From positions 1 to 17,165 of the forward strand of contig CABXOR010000040.1 in the NCBI GenBank assembly GCA_902513935.1: a DNA stretch of 17,165 nt, read 5' to 3'. Made by a program: the position numbers and the translations under genes. Position 1 is the first letter of the stretch; each line of letters begins with the position of its first letter. The notes below the pieces were generated by a model. That model was not told where the DNA came from and made no database searches. It saw only the letters and a program-made list of their open reading frames with translations. Of the stretch, positions 1 to 7,995 are shown piece after piece. Source of the stretch: an uncultured SAR324 cluster bacterium. GTDB lineage: Bacteria > SAR324 > NAC60-12.

Positions 1-647
1 AAATCTGCCATCACATAGAGTTTTTCCATCAGCTTTTCATATTCAGCTGCTTGTTTAAGAACGCTTTTTCCTGAACTCAAAAATCGATGTCCCCTAGTTT
101 CATTTCCGGCTTCTACCATTTCCAGTTTAAATGGTACAACTTCATCGTTCCAAAGTGAAACGATCCAGCGTATCGGACGAATGAAACGCATCCGATATGA
201 ACCCCATCGCATATTTTTTGGAAAATTAAGTTGAGAGATCCACTGCTCTGCCTCTGCCTGCAGTAACTCCGGAACAGGCTTCCCCAACTCTTCGCGTTGT
301 ACAAACAAATACTCTTTGCCCTCGAATTCACGAATTTCGAGATTGTCAACGGAAACCCCATTATTACCTGCAAATCCCTGCGCAGCTTTGCTCCAGTTAT
401 TTTTTGCATCTTTTGCAATTGCAGTCGGAGGACCCTTTAATTCTATTTTTCGATCTGCTTGTTTTTCCGGAAGTCCCTGCAGTTGTACTGTTAATCTTCT
501 TGGTGTGGAAAAAGTTAGAATATTATCAAAACTCAACTGATGCAGTTCGCAAGTTTTGTTTGCTAAAGATTTTAATTGTTGAACTGCAGGCAGAATCATC
601 TGTGCCGGCATTTCTTCAAGTCCAATTTCAAGTAAATATGTATTCAC
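1..647 (-). CDS. glyS: Glycyl-tRNA synthetase beta subunit, N-terminal part (cut by window edge)
   Basis: This is the first ~215 residues of the beta subunit of the alpha2beta2 glycyl-tRNA synthetase, which with GlyQ charges tRNA-Gly in the cytoplasm. Reading from the GTG at 645-647 gives a start MNTYLLEIGLEEMPAQ, which matches the family opening (LLEIGxEExPA). It is followed by FSTPRRL near residue 46, the ELKGPP segment, FPKNMRWG near 145 (family FPKxMRW), FIRPIRW, and TRGHRFLSS near 185. The frame stays open to base 1, so about two thirds of the usual ~690 residues lie outside. The GTG is the only usual start between the in-frame stop of glyQ (663-665) and the conserved opening. I see no Shine-Dalgarno match in the 15-base gap, so translation may depend on coupling to glyQ. 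Confidence 0.95.
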   Translation of the reverse strand, partial: MNTYLLEIGLEEMPAQMILPAVQQLKSLANKTCELHQLSFDNILTFSTPRRLTVQLQGLPEKQADRKIELKGPPTAIAKDAKNNWSKAAQGFAGNNGVSVDNLEIREFEGKEYLFVQREELGKPVPELLQAEAEQWISQLNFPKNMRWGSYRMRFIRPIRWIVSLWNDEVVPFKLEMVEAGNETRGHRFLSSGKSVLKQAAEYEKLMEKLYVMAD

Positions 648-662
648 AATGCAGCTATCATA

Positions 663-1589
663 TTAATTTTCAAGGGTTAGTTTTTTCACCCATTTCTGAG
701 CGGCTTCACGATTTTTCATTAAGGGAAAGGCTAGTTTGCAGCGTTCTGACAGAAAAAGTTTGGCGATTTTTTGGGCTAGTGTTCGTACACGTCCTATGTA
801 TGAAGCACGTGCTGAAACGCTGATTGCTCCGGCAGCATCCAGCTGGTTAAAAGTGTGTGAGCATTTTAGAACATAATCATAAGCAGGAAAAACAAGATTT
901 TCAGCCAGTGCACGCCCTGCTTCCTGTTCATAATCGTTGAACCAGTGGGTCATCAGTTCTGTGTCAGCAACTTCAAAAGTATATTTTGAATGTTCGAATT
1001 CCGGTTGCCGGAAAATTGAAGCGTAACTGACTCCTTTCGTATATTCGAGGTCAAAAACGTCTTCAACATCTTGCAGATAAGAAGCGATTCTTTCGATACC
1101 ATAAGTCAATTCTGCAGAAACCGGCTGGCACTCAATTCCACCTACCTGCTGAAAATATGTAAATTGTGTAACTTCCATGCCGTCCAACCATATTTCCCAA
1201 CCCAGCCCCCAGGCTCCCAGTGTTGGGGCTTCCCAGTTGTCTTCAACAAAGCGAATATCGTGGTCCAGCGGATTGATCCCCAAAGCTTCCAGGGAGAACA
1301 GATATAATTCTTCCACATTATCAGGTGATGGTTTCAAAATTACCTGATATTGATGATGCTGATAAAGACGGTTTGGATTCTCACCATAACGTCCATCTGC
1401 TGGCCGTCGCGAAGGTTCGACGTATGCCACATTCCATTCTTCCGGACCAATAGTACGGAGAGTTGTCATCGGATTCATTGTACCAGCTCCGGTTTCTACA
1501 TCATATGGATTCATCAGGATACAACCCTGCTTATTCCAAAAATCGTTCAGGAGCAAAATTATTTCCTGAATAGTGCTTGAACTGTTCAT
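663..1589 (-). CDS. glyQ: Glycyl-tRNA synthetase alpha subunit
   Basis: This is the catalytic alpha subunit of tetrameric glycyl-tRNA synthetase, a class II enzyme that makes glycyl-adenylate and, with GlyS, Gly-tRNA-Gly. It has 308 residues, close to the ~300 of the E. coli protein. Nearly all family blocks are visible in order: [12 protein letters not shown] (34-45), [19 protein letters not shown] (56-74), [12 protein letters not shown] (86-97), [21 protein letters not shown] (111-131), [14 protein letters not shown] (138-151), and [14 protein letters not shown] (160-173), the class II motif 3 region. The start is ATG at 1587-1589 with AAGG about nine bases upstream. That ATG overlaps the stop of the preceding unknown gene as ATGA, which predicts translational coupling. 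glyS follows after 15 bases, so this is an operon of at least three genes. Confidence 0.97.
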   Translation of the reverse strand: MNSSSTIQEIILLLNDFWNKQGCILMNPYDVETGAGTMNPMTTLRTIGPEEWNVAYVEPSRRPADGRYGENPNRLYQHHQYQVILKPSPDNVEELYLFSLEALGINPLDHDIRFVEDNWEAPTLGAWGLGWEIWLDGMEVTQFTYFQQVGGIECQPVSAELTYGIERIASYLQDVEDVFDLEYTKGVSYASIFRQPEFEHSKYTFEVADTELMTHWFNDYEQEAGRALAENLVFPAYDYVLKCSHTFNQLDAAGAISVSARASYIGRVRTLAQKIAKLFLSERCKLAFPLMKNREAAQKWVKKLTLEN

Positions 1590-3355
1590 TCAGTTATACC
1601 TTGAGGGATTTGAAACAAGTGACGATCTCGATATAAAAGTTGTTTAAGTGAAACATGGAGCCAGCGAAAAGCCGATTTATTTTTTTTGTTTTGTAGCAAC
1701 TCTAAATTGGCTTTAATTTTCTTAATGTGTAGTTTTTGATGATGTAAAACTGTTTCTACCTGTTTGCTTTCCAGAAGCGCTTTCCGACACAGGTTTTCCA
1801 GGTGAGTTCGTGCGGATGGAGAAATAATAATGGTTCCCGGTTTTAGATAGGAATGAGTCATTTTTGAATTGAGTTGAGTTAAATCTTCAGCATGCTGAAA
1901 CTTGAAGGGATTGATCCAGAGTTTTCTAGGAACTTCAGTCAAGCTGAGATTCAATTCAGCAGCTACATTTTCATTTTCACAAAACAAGATCGCTCTTGGT
2001 TGTTTAATTTTTGATGCAAGCTCAACAGCACTTTCCCACGTGCTGCTGGCCGACAGGGATAGCAGCAGCTTTCTGGAAAAAGGTGTTATTTTTTTCAAGA
2101 TATTCCGCTCCTGAGTATGGAGCTTCTGATCACTTTGGGCTTGTTGATTTTTCGTTTCAGCATCTTTTATCTCTTTCAACAAATTATCTCTAAACTCTTC
2201 GAATTCAATTTTATGGATTGGTAAAGCAGCAGAAAAATTTTCCATTTTTAGATCACTTAAATAAATAAAATGATTAAGCGGTTCAAGTATTTTATTCAAA
2301 TCTTTACTCCAGTCTATGTGTTTCTGATGGATTTTGTCAGCTGGAAAATTATATAATTTCAAATAAATATCATTTTTTTTCTGTTTCAGTTCTTCGTTAT
2401 AAATTTCTTTAATTGATTTAAAATTTTCATATCCGATTTCCTTTAATAACTTTTGCATCAAGGTGTTGATAATAGGATACTTGCCTGAGCAATGAATGTG
2501 AACCAATTCACGTTTGGCTATCTCTTTTTCAGCACTTAACCATGAACGATGTTCCTCTTCCATATTTTCAATGAAACGTTTAAAGGGAGGATTTTTAATG
2601 CTGCACTCATCAAGCCGAATTACGTGTTCGATCTTAGTTTTGTGAATTTTCAGACTCAGGATGGAATTAAATGGAATGCCTGGAAAAAGGTAACAGGCTT
2701 TTGCTTCACGCAGAATTCCTACAACCTGGTCCGGATGAGCAACACTGTCCAGCTCAAGTAAAAAATTATTGAGCCACTTTTCTGGTGCAGTTCCAGCTTT
2801 TTTCGTTTCAATTTTCTGAATGTTTTTAAATGGAATGAGAGTGTTTAGCGGTACTTCACTTGGAGATTGTCGTACAAGAGATCCGGAGTTGTCTGTGTAA
2901 TCCAAAGTCAGGAAGTCGTTACCCAGACGAATTCTGGGAAAACTCCGGATGTGATGTGTCAGCAGCAAATCCGGATCAGAAATCTTAAATTGCATTTTGT
3001 TGACCAACTCAAAGACTGGCTGGTGTTTTAATAATATCGTTAAACCAGGATTGATTTCGTCAATTGCCAATACAAAGCGTAAATTTTTCCTGGAAATATT
3101 TTGGACCTCCTGTAGCAAATTTAGACACAGTTCCGGAGTTTCAAACGCACTTGCTAAAAACAAAACCCAGTCAGGTTTCAGCTTTACAATCCTTTCAGGA
3201 ATATCCGCAGATTCTTTTGACAAGATTCTAGTTTTTAAAACTGAATTGGACTCTCCAACTAATTCGGTATTCAATTGATGAGAAACCTGATTTTGGAGCC
3301 GCTTAATTAATGAAATCCAGTTTGATCTGGCAAAACCAATGCCGACAAGTTGCAT
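1586..3355 (-). CDS. Unrecognised 589-residue protein coupled to glyQ
   Basis: I do not recognise this protein. It has no signal peptide or convincing membrane helix and looks soluble and cytoplasmic. Three stretches alternate short hydrophobic strands with amphipathic helices in an alpha/beta, Rossmann-like or receiver-like way. They are about 60-140 ([18 protein letters not shown]), 285-370 ([17 protein letters not shown]) and 425-535 ([27 protein letters not shown]). Highly charged, probably coiled-coil segments lie near 262-285, 385-422 and 538-560. No Walker A, GxGxxG or other catalytic signature is evident, and Lys, Gln and Asn are abundant. The ATG at 3353-3355 lies about 40 bases below a strong predicted promoter but has no clear Shine-Dalgarno. 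The stop overlaps the glyQ ATG as ATGA, and this close linkage suggests co-expression with glycyl-tRNA synthetase. The unbroken 1770-base frame and the promoter support a real gene; the function is unknown. Confidence 0.8.
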   Translation of the reverse strand: MQLVGIGFARSNWISLIKRLQNQVSHQLNTELVGESNSVLKTRILSKESADIPERIVKLKPDWVLFLASAFETPELCLNLLQEVQNISRKNLRFVLAIDEINPGLTILLKHQPVFELVNKMQFKISDPDLLLTHHIRSFPRIRLGNDFLTLDYTDNSGSLVRQSPSEVPLNTLIPFKNIQKIETKKAGTAPEKWLNNFLLELDSVAHPDQVVGILREAKACYLFPGIPFNSILSLKIHKTKIEHVIRLDECSIKNPPFKRFIENMEEEHRSWLSAEKEIAKRELVHIHCSGKYPIINTLMQKLLKEIGYENFKSIKEIYNEELKQKKNDIYLKLYNFPADKIHQKHIDWSKDLNKILEPLNHFIYLSDLKMENFSAALPIHKIEFEEFRDNLLKEIKDAETKNQQAQSDQKLHTQERNILKKITPFSRKLLLSLSASSTWESAVELASKIKQPRAILFCENENVAAELNLSLTEVPRKLWINPFKFQHAEDLTQLNSKMTHSYLKPGTIIISPSARTHLENLCRKALLESKQVETVLHHQKLHIKKIKANLELLQNKKNKSAFRWLHVSLKQLLYRDRHLFQIPQGITE

Positions 3356-3704
3356 CGTGCAGAATAATCAGACAGTTTGAGGGGCAAAAAAAAGAATCTT
3401 ATCATACCATGCTTTCATAACGATGTAAATTTACTTGACTTATTTAAGCTCAAAAATAGAAAATGAACAATCAATAAAAATCAATATTTAGCTGCAAATT
3501 GTTTTTGAGCAAACATTACTGGCTCTGTGACTTTATTGGACATTAAACTAAGGCACTGAAATTTTGAGTTACTGATGTTCGAAGAAAAAATCTTTTACCT
3601 CGTTGCCTTAGTACCTGACTCATGCCGTTATGTTTTTGCATGATTTGTCTAAAAACCTGAATATTATTTCATAGTGTCCATTATTGAATGTAAGAAAGTA
3701 GTCA
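3356..3704. other. 349-bp divergent intergenic region
   Basis: This AT-rich stretch separates the minus-strand unknown gene from the plus-strand permease gene. The minus-strand promoter is clear. Plus-strand promoters are only weak: TTGACT (3435-3440) with TAGAAA (3457-3462) at 16-base spacing, or TATTAT (3662-3667) with a TTGCAT (3636-3641) that is too far away at 20 bases. Two 9-bp inverted repeats lie inside: GCTCAAAAA (3448-3456) with its complement at 3502-3510, and ACTAAGGCA (3547-3555) with its complement at 3604-3612. I see no convincing ORF, tRNA or riboswitch fold. Confidence 0.6.
3401..3429 (-). promoter_or_regulatory. Predicted sigma70 promoter for the unknown gene-glyQ-glyS operon
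   Basis: On the minus strand, TTTACA (3424-3429) is followed by exactly 17 bases and then TATGAT (3401-3406). A TG one base upstream of the -10 box (TGGTATGAT, 3401-3409) makes it an extended -10. Each hexamer matches consensus at five of six positions. Transcription would start near 3394, giving a leader of about 40 bases before the ATG at 3355. Confidence 0.7.
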
Positions 3705-4592
3705 GTGAGTGATCAATTCAAGGGGCTTAGCTTTGCGATACTTGCAACGCTTGGAGGAGGACTCTATGCAATCCCATACCGTTTGGGCCTGGAAACAGTT
3801 ACACCTCTAACTGTCGTTTGTGGTGTTTTCCTGTGGGCTCTTTTGTTTTCTCTACCGGGAGCCTGGATTGCACGTCATCAAACAAAATATTCCTGGAAAA
3901 TTTGGGGAATTACTTTGCTGATCTCCTTGGCAGGACTACTCGGCAATTATTCAATTTGCCAGGCCTTGAATCGGGCCTCCCCGACTATGCTGGTTTTACT
4001 GTCGCGCAGTGAGATTATTATTGCGATGCTACTGAGTTGGTTATTTTTGAAAGAGGTTATAACTTCTCGAGCTTGGCTTGCAGTAGTGGTTATTATTGCA
4101 GGCATTATCGTGATGAAACTGAATACTTTGAGTTTTGAACTTAATGAGTGGTCTGCAATCATCTGGGCAATTACGGCAGCTTTTAGTTTTGCAGTAATGC
4201 AGGTTCTGGCAAAAAGTATTATTCATGAAATAAATCCACAGGTTTTAAATGTTTCCCGATTAGCTCTTGCACTTGTTATCCTTTGGAGCCTGGAGGAAGT
4301 AAGAAGTAGAGTTGCGGTTTTAGAATTTACTGAGTGGCAATGGCTGGCACTGGCAGCTTTTTGCGGACCTTTTGTAGGGCGGGTTTCCTATACTTATGCT
4401 TTGCGTTACTTCACTATTTCCAAGACAGTTATTATTGGTTCTTTTTCACCGGTTGCTACGCTGATATTTGAGCTTTTGGTTTTCGGTACTCTAATCAATG
4501 TTTATGAAGCAGTTGGTGGAACAATAATACTGGCAGGAATTCTCTGGGTTTTTCTGCCTGGACTACGCAGAAGTGTTAAATTAGTAAAATGA
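3705..4592 (+). CDS. EamA/DMT-superfamily inner-membrane permease
   Basis: This is an inner-membrane transporter of the drug/metabolite (EamA) family, whose members often export amino acids or other metabolites. The 295 residues are typical, and about ten hydrophobic helices can be counted. The two internal EamA repeats are visible. The first ends with SRSEIIIAMLLSWLFLKE (100-117), the family segment before a long hydrophobic helix (125-137). The second ends with GSFSPVATLIFELLVFG (245-261) and a final helix near 272-284. The start is GTG at 3705-3707; an in-frame TAG at 3699-3701 excludes anything upstream. A weak AAGAAAG lies just before it. dadA follows after 26 bases on the same strand, so the two are probably co-transcribed. 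That hints at amino-acid-related cargo, but the substrate cannot be read from the sequence. Confidence 0.88.
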   Translation: MSDQFKGLSFAILATLGGGLYAIPYRLGLETVTPLTVVCGVFLWALLFSLPGAWIARHQTKYSWKIWGITLLISLAGLLGNYSICQALNRASPTMLVLLSRSEIIIAMLLSWLFLKEVITSRAWLAVVVIIAGIIVMKLNTLSFELNEWSAIIWAITAAFSFAVMQVLAKSIIHEINPQVLNVSRLALALVILWSLEEVRSRVAVLEFTEWQWLALAAFCGPFVGRVSYTYALRYFTISKTVIIGSFSPVATLIFELLVFGTLINVYEAVGGTIILAGILWVFLPGLRRSVKLVK

Positions 4593-4618
4593 GACTAAAA
4601 TAAATCAGTCTAAACAAA

Positions 4619-5866
4619 ATGGAAGTTTTAATTCTTGGTGGCGGTGTTGTTGGAGTCACCACCGCCTATCAACTACTTAAAGACGGCCATCAAGTGTTGG
4701 TTATTGACCGTCTACCACCAGGAATTGGAGGAGCGAGTTATGGTAATGCAGGACTGATTGCCACAGGACATTCCATTGCCTGGGGCTCGCCCAAAGCTCT
4801 CAAAATCTGGATTAAATCCCTGTTTCATCAAGATCCTGTTTTCCGTATGAAGTTTCAGGCAGATCCGCAATTTATTCGTTGGAGTTTGAAATTTCTGTTT
4901 CAATGTACTGAATACAAAGCCAAAAGGAATTCTTTGGCAAAACATAGAATTTCTTCATATTCTCAAAAAAAATTGAAAGAAGTTGTAGAAGAAACAAACA
5001 TCCAATATGAACGAAATGCAAATGGCCTAATTTATCTTTATCGAAATTCGCAAGCAATGGCTGCAAGTAGTTCACACGTTCTTTTACTGCAGGAGTTTGG
5101 ACAGACACTGGAGACCGTTGAAAAAGAACGAGCACTGGAGATTATTCCGGAGTTGAAGGATTCAAAAGATCAGATTGCGGGTGGAGTGTTTTCTCCTACA
5201 GATGAATCCGGAGATTCCAAAATTTTTACAGAACAATTGATGGAGTTCTGCAGGGGAATGGGCGGAACTTTTGAGTCCGGAGTTGCAATTGAGCGTCTTG
5301 AAGCATCCGGGACCAAAATTAAACGGGTAGTAACCGACCGCGGTGTTTTCACTGCAGATAATTATGTACTTTGTCTTGGTGCCTGGAGTCCATTGCTGGT
5401 ACATACTTCCCTGGGAGCCCGGATATCTGTCTTTCCGGTCAAGGGGTATTCGATTACAATTCCAGTAGAAAAGGGTCATACTCCACCCAGAATTGGAGGA
5501 CTGCATGAAGAAGATTTATTGGGATTTGCACCAATGGGGAATCATTTCAGGGTTAGTTCTGTTTCAGAATTTACCGGATACGACATAGGACATACCCCAG
5601 AAGATTTTGAACACATTCTGAGTACTTCAAAAAAACTTTTTCCAAATGCAGGAAATTATGACAAAGCAGAATTCTGGTCCGGATTTCGACCTATGACACC
5701 GGAAGGTACACCTATTCTGGGAAAAGAACGACATTCAAATTTATTTTACAATACCGGACACGGACATTTGGGCTGGACCATGTCCTGCGGTACGGCTCGT
5801 ATTACTGCGGATTTGATTGCCGGAAAAACACCTGAAATTTCAACTGAATTGATGGGGGTCCGTTAA
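4619..5866 (+). CDS. dadA: D-amino-acid dehydrogenase (DadA-like FAD oxidoreductase)
   Basis: This is an FAD-dependent oxidoreductase of the DadA family, which deaminates D-amino acids to 2-oxo acids and passes electrons to the respiratory chain at the inner membrane. The N-terminal dinucleotide-binding loop GGGVVG (7-12) follows strand VLIL, and VLVIDR (26-31) supplies the acidic residue for the ribose. GNAGLI (42-47) corresponds to the ANAGQ block of DadA. NIQYERNANGLIYLYR, DESGDSKIFTEQL and VFPVKGYSITIP also match DadA closely. The C-terminal FAD blocks are GFRPMTPEGTPILG (355-368) and NTGHGHLGWTMSCG (378-391). At 415 residues it is slightly shorter than the E. coli enzyme (432) and lacks its C-terminal tail. 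The ATG has no obvious Shine-Dalgarno. The gene follows the EamA permease by 26 bases and ends in a stop shared with convergent prmC. Substrate range is inferred only from the family. Confidence 0.88.
   Translation: MEVLILGGGVVGVTTAYQLLKDGHQVLVIDRLPPGIGGASYGNAGLIATGHSIAWGSPKALKIWIKSLFHQDPVFRMKFQADPQFIRWSLKFLFQCTEYKAKRNSLAKHRISSYSQKKLKEVVEETNIQYERNANGLIYLYRNSQAMAASSSHVLLLQEFGQTLETVEKERALEIIPELKDSKDQIAGGVFSPTDESGDSKIFTEQLMEFCRGMGGTFESGVAIERLEASGTKIKRVVTDRGVFTADNYVLCLGAWSPLLVHTSLGARISVFPVKGYSITIPVEKGHTPPRIGGLHEEDLLGFAPMGNHFRVSSVSEFTGYDIGHTPEDFEHILSTSKKLFPNAGNYDKAEFWSGFRPMTPEGTPILGKERHSNLFYNTGHGHLGWTMSCGTARITADLIAGKTPEISTELMGVR
5863..5866. other. Shared convergent stop TTAA
   Basis: The TAA of dadA (5864-5866, plus) and the TAA of prmC (5863-5865, minus) lie within one TTAA. 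No intergenic space or terminator separates the converging genes, so their transcripts must overlap. Confidence 0.95.
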
Positions 5867-6765
5867 CACTCCAGTTGCAAACAACAGATGCGGATATTCC
5901 CCTGGAGATCCGGAAGGAAAGTAGAGGAAGCCCATTCTGGGAAATCCTCCTGCAGTTCTGTCAATTCAACTTGCTGGTCAAAGCCTATTTCCAAAATCAT
6001 TTCACCACTTTTTTTAAGCAGACTTGGACCGGTTTTGAGCAGATACTTGTAAAAAAACAAGCCGTCAGGACCACCGTCCAACGCAATACTTGGTTCATTT
6101 TGACAAACATCAACCTGCAAAGTCGAAATGGTTTCAGTGGGAATGTAAGGTGGGTTGCTGATTATAAAATCAAGATTTGCAACAGGTTTAATTGTAGAAA
6201 ATAAGTCACTCTCTACAAGCTTCAGACTGTTGATACGTGGAGCAAGCAAATTTTGATAACGCTCTAAATTTCGGGCTGCAACTGTTAATGTCTCTGCAGA
6301 ACAGTCTACAGATATAATATTCAGGTTTTGGAGTTCAGCACAAAGAGCCAGAGGTATTGCGGCTGTTCCTGTTCCGAGTTCAGCAATATTGCAAGTTGTT
6401 TCGGGATGGGTTTGTTGCCATTTCAGTATTTTCTCTACTGAGGTTTCTACCAGTGTTTCTGTATCCGGACGAGGAATTAGGGTTGCTTTGCTTACTTCAA
6501 GTGTCAAGGACCAGAAATCCTTTTTTCCTGTCAAATATGCAATAGGACAACCTGCAGCACGTTGCTGAACCAGTTCCCGGTACACACCACGTTCTTTCTC
6601 GTTCAAAGGTTGGTCTGCCCGAAGATAAAGATCCAAACGGGTACAATCAAGTACATAGGCAAGTAGTAGTTCAGCATCAAGGCGTGAAGAATCAGGACGT
6701 ACTTTTTCAAAATGGCCCTGTGTCCAATTCAAAATTCGTTGTATTGTCCATTGCTCAATAGTCAC
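5863..6765 (-). CDS. prmC: Peptide chain release factor N5-glutamine methyltransferase
   Basis: PrmC uses S-adenosylmethionine to methylate the glutamine of the GGQ motif in release factors RF1 and RF2, which is needed for efficient termination. The N-terminal helical domain (1-80) ends in PIAYLTGKKDFWSL (74-87). The linker LIPRPDTETLVE (96-107) follows, then the SAM motif AELGTGTAAIPLAL (128-141), the acidic VDCSAETL (153-160), and the catalytic NPPYIP (204-209) that holds the target glutamine. EPSIALDGGPDGLFFYKYLL (224-243) is also characteristic. It has 300 residues, a little longer than E. coli (277). The start is GTG at 6763-6765; no ATG lies in frame nearby and the Shine-Dalgarno is weak. 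It lies 59 bases below the DAHP synthase gene and not beside prfA, its common partner. Its TAA overlaps the dadA TAA as TTAA. Confidence 0.95.
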   Translation of the reverse strand: MTIEQWTIQRILNWTQGHFEKVRPDSSRLDAELLLAYVLDCTRLDLYLRADQPLNEKERGVYRELVQQRAAGCPIAYLTGKKDFWSLTLEVSKATLIPRPDTETLVETSVEKILKWQQTHPETTCNIAELGTGTAAIPLALCAELQNLNIISVDCSAETLTVAARNLERYQNLLAPRINSLKLVESDLFSTIKPVANLDFIISNPPYIPTETISTLQVDVCQNEPSIALDGGPDGLFFYKYLLKTGPSLLKKSGEMILEIGFDQQVELTELQEDFPEWASSTFLPDLQGNIRICCLQLEC

Positions 6766-6789
6766 ATCTTTTGCTGATAATTTTTTTTA

Positions 6790-6827
6790 TAGTGATTTTA
6801 GTCTGCAATAGCAATAAAATTTCACTA
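6790..6827. other. Imperfect inverted repeat at the end of the DAHP synthase gene
   Basis: TAGTGATTTTA (6790-6800) pairs with TAAAATTTCACTA (6815-6827) apart from a two-base bulge, with a 14-base loop. It includes the DAHP synthase stop codon (6825-6827). On the minus transcript it is followed by A residues, not T residues, so it is not a standard intrinsic terminator. It could be a processing or mRNA-end hairpin between aroG and prmC. Confidence 0.4.
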
Positions 6828-7865
6828 ACCATTTTTCAGAGATTGGCGTGCATCCAGTAATATTCTCCGAGTATTGTCCCAATCTAGGCAGGCATCTGTT
6901 ACAGAGACACCATACTTCATTTCTGCTGAAATTGGCTGGTTCCCGCCATTAATGTTACTTTCGATCATTGTTCCAATGATCGAATTGTCGCCGTCTTTAA
7001 TTTGAAGAATTGTGTTTCTCAGTACCAGTTCCTGCCGGCAAGGATCTTTCCCGGAATTTGCATGATTGCAGTCAATCATGATGGCTTTGGGCAACCCTCC
7101 TGAAGCAAGTGCATCTGCAGCAATGTGGACTGAAACTTCATCGTAATTTGGTCCGTTGTTTCCGCCACGTAAAACTAGGTGAACATTTTGGTTACCTGAA
7201 GTTTGGATGACAGAGGAAACTCCATCATTATTGATTCCGAGAAAATGATGTTGGTGCAAAGCAGATTTCATTGCATTGAGAGCCACACTCAAGCCACCGT
7301 CAGTTCCATTTTTAAAACCGACCGGCATCGACAAACCACTTGCCATTTCACGGTGTGTCTGAGATTCAGTTGTACGTGCTCCGATTGCGCTCCAGGAAAT
7401 CAAATCTGCCATATATTGTGGTGTGATAGGATCAAGAGTTTCAGTAGCGCACGGTAAGCCGAGATTATTGATTCGAAACAAAATCCTACGCGCAAGCACT
7501 ATACCTTCATTTATTTTGTGGCTTCCGTTAAGTTCCGGATCATTGATCAAGCCTTTCCAGCCGACAGTCGTCCTTGGTTTTTCAAAATAGACACGCATCA
7601 CAATCAGAATAGTGTCAGAAACTTCATCAGCAAGTTTCTTCAGCCGTAAGGCATAGTCATGTGCTGCATCCGGATCATGAATAGAGCAGGGACCAACAAT
7701 AACCAGTAAACGCCGGTCTTCACCATTCAGAATACTTTTTATAGAATTTCTAGCTTGAATTACAGTTTCTGCTGCAGTCTTTGAAACCGGAATAAGTTCT
7801 TTAAGTTTTTTTGGTGAAGTTAACGGTGAAAAGTCAACTAGATTCAGGTTTTCGGTAAGTTTCAT
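6825..7865 (-). CDS. aroG: Class I 3-deoxy-D-arabino-heptulosonate 7-phosphate synthase (AroF/G/H type)
   Basis: This enzyme condenses phosphoenolpyruvate and erythrose 4-phosphate into DAHP, the first step of the shikimate pathway to aromatic amino acids, folate and menaquinone. It has 346 residues against 350 for E. coli AroG. Key blocks are VGPCSIHDP (57-65) with the metal-binding cysteine at 60, MRVYFEKPRTTVGWKGLINDP (90-110), the LDPITPQYMADL region (144-155), IGARTTESQTHREMASGLS (161-179), PVGFKNGTDGG (181-191), DCNHANSGKDP with a metal-binding His, MIESNINGGNQ with a metal-binding Glu, and SVTDACLDW with the final metal-binding Asp. The AroF, AroG and AroH isoforms cannot be told apart here, so the feedback inhibitor is unknown. 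The start is ATG at 7863-7865 with a poor Shine-Dalgarno. I see no clear promoter, operator or leader peptide between it and the upstream tRNA-Pro, so tRNA read-through is possible. prmC lies 59 bases downstream. Confidence 0.94.
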   Translation of the reverse strand: MKLTENLNLVDFSPLTSPKKLKELIPVSKTAAETVIQARNSIKSILNGEDRRLLVIVGPCSIHDPDAAHDYALRLKKLADEVSDTILIVMRVYFEKPRTTVGWKGLINDPELNGSHKINEGIVLARRILFRINNLGLPCATETLDPITPQYMADLISWSAIGARTTESQTHREMASGLSMPVGFKNGTDGGLSVALNAMKSALHQHHFLGINNDGVSSVIQTSGNQNVHLVLRGGNNGPNYDEVSVHIAADALASGGLPKAIMIDCNHANSGKDPCRQELVLRNTILQIKDGDNSIIGTMIESNINGGNQPISAEMKYGVSVTDACLDWDNTRRILLDARQSLKNG

Positions 7866-7919
7866 GAATTAGTGCTTTGCTTGAAATAAAGTTACAGTAA
7901 ATTATCCAAGTCTTAATCC

Positions 7920-7927
7920 GTCTAGAC
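7920..7927. other. 8-bp palindrome GTCTAGAC upstream of aroG
   Basis: A perfect 8-bp palindrome lies 55 bases before the aroG ATG. It is too short to call an operator from one copy. Confidence 0.2.
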
Positions 7928-7951
7928 AGGTAAAGGCAGAGGAACATTTTT

Positions 7952-7976
7952 AAAAACAAAATAAATTCTAATTTAT
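7952..7976 (-). terminator. Weak possible terminator after tRNA-Pro
   Basis: On the minus strand ATAAATT-AG-AATTTAT (7961-7976) can fold into a short AT-only hairpin and runs into TTTGTTTTT. It lies about 20 bases below the tRNA 3' end. The stem has no G or C pairs, so any termination would be partial. Confidence 0.3.
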
Positions 7977-7995
7977 GGAGTTATAAGCAGGCAGG

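Noticed and set aside
113..418. Minus-strand 101-residue ORF at the left edge
   Set aside because: It overlaps glyS in another frame and shows no family features, while the glyS frame has clear conserved blocks through the same bases.
404..823. Plus-strand 139-residue ORF across the glyS-glyQ junction
   Set aside because: It lies antisense to two well-supported genes, has no ribosome site, and its sequence looks like antisense translation.
4619..5866. Alternative call as glycine or sarcosine oxidase
   Set aside because: The ANAGQ-like block, DESGDSKIFT, FPVKGYSITIP and NTGHGHLGWTMSCG segments follow DadA more closely than ThiO or SoxB.
7866..7995. Leader peptide or riboswitch controlling aroG
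   Set aside because: I saw no short ORF rich in aromatic codons, no conserved riboswitch core and no terminator/antiterminator pair. Only a short palindrome and an AT hairpin are present.
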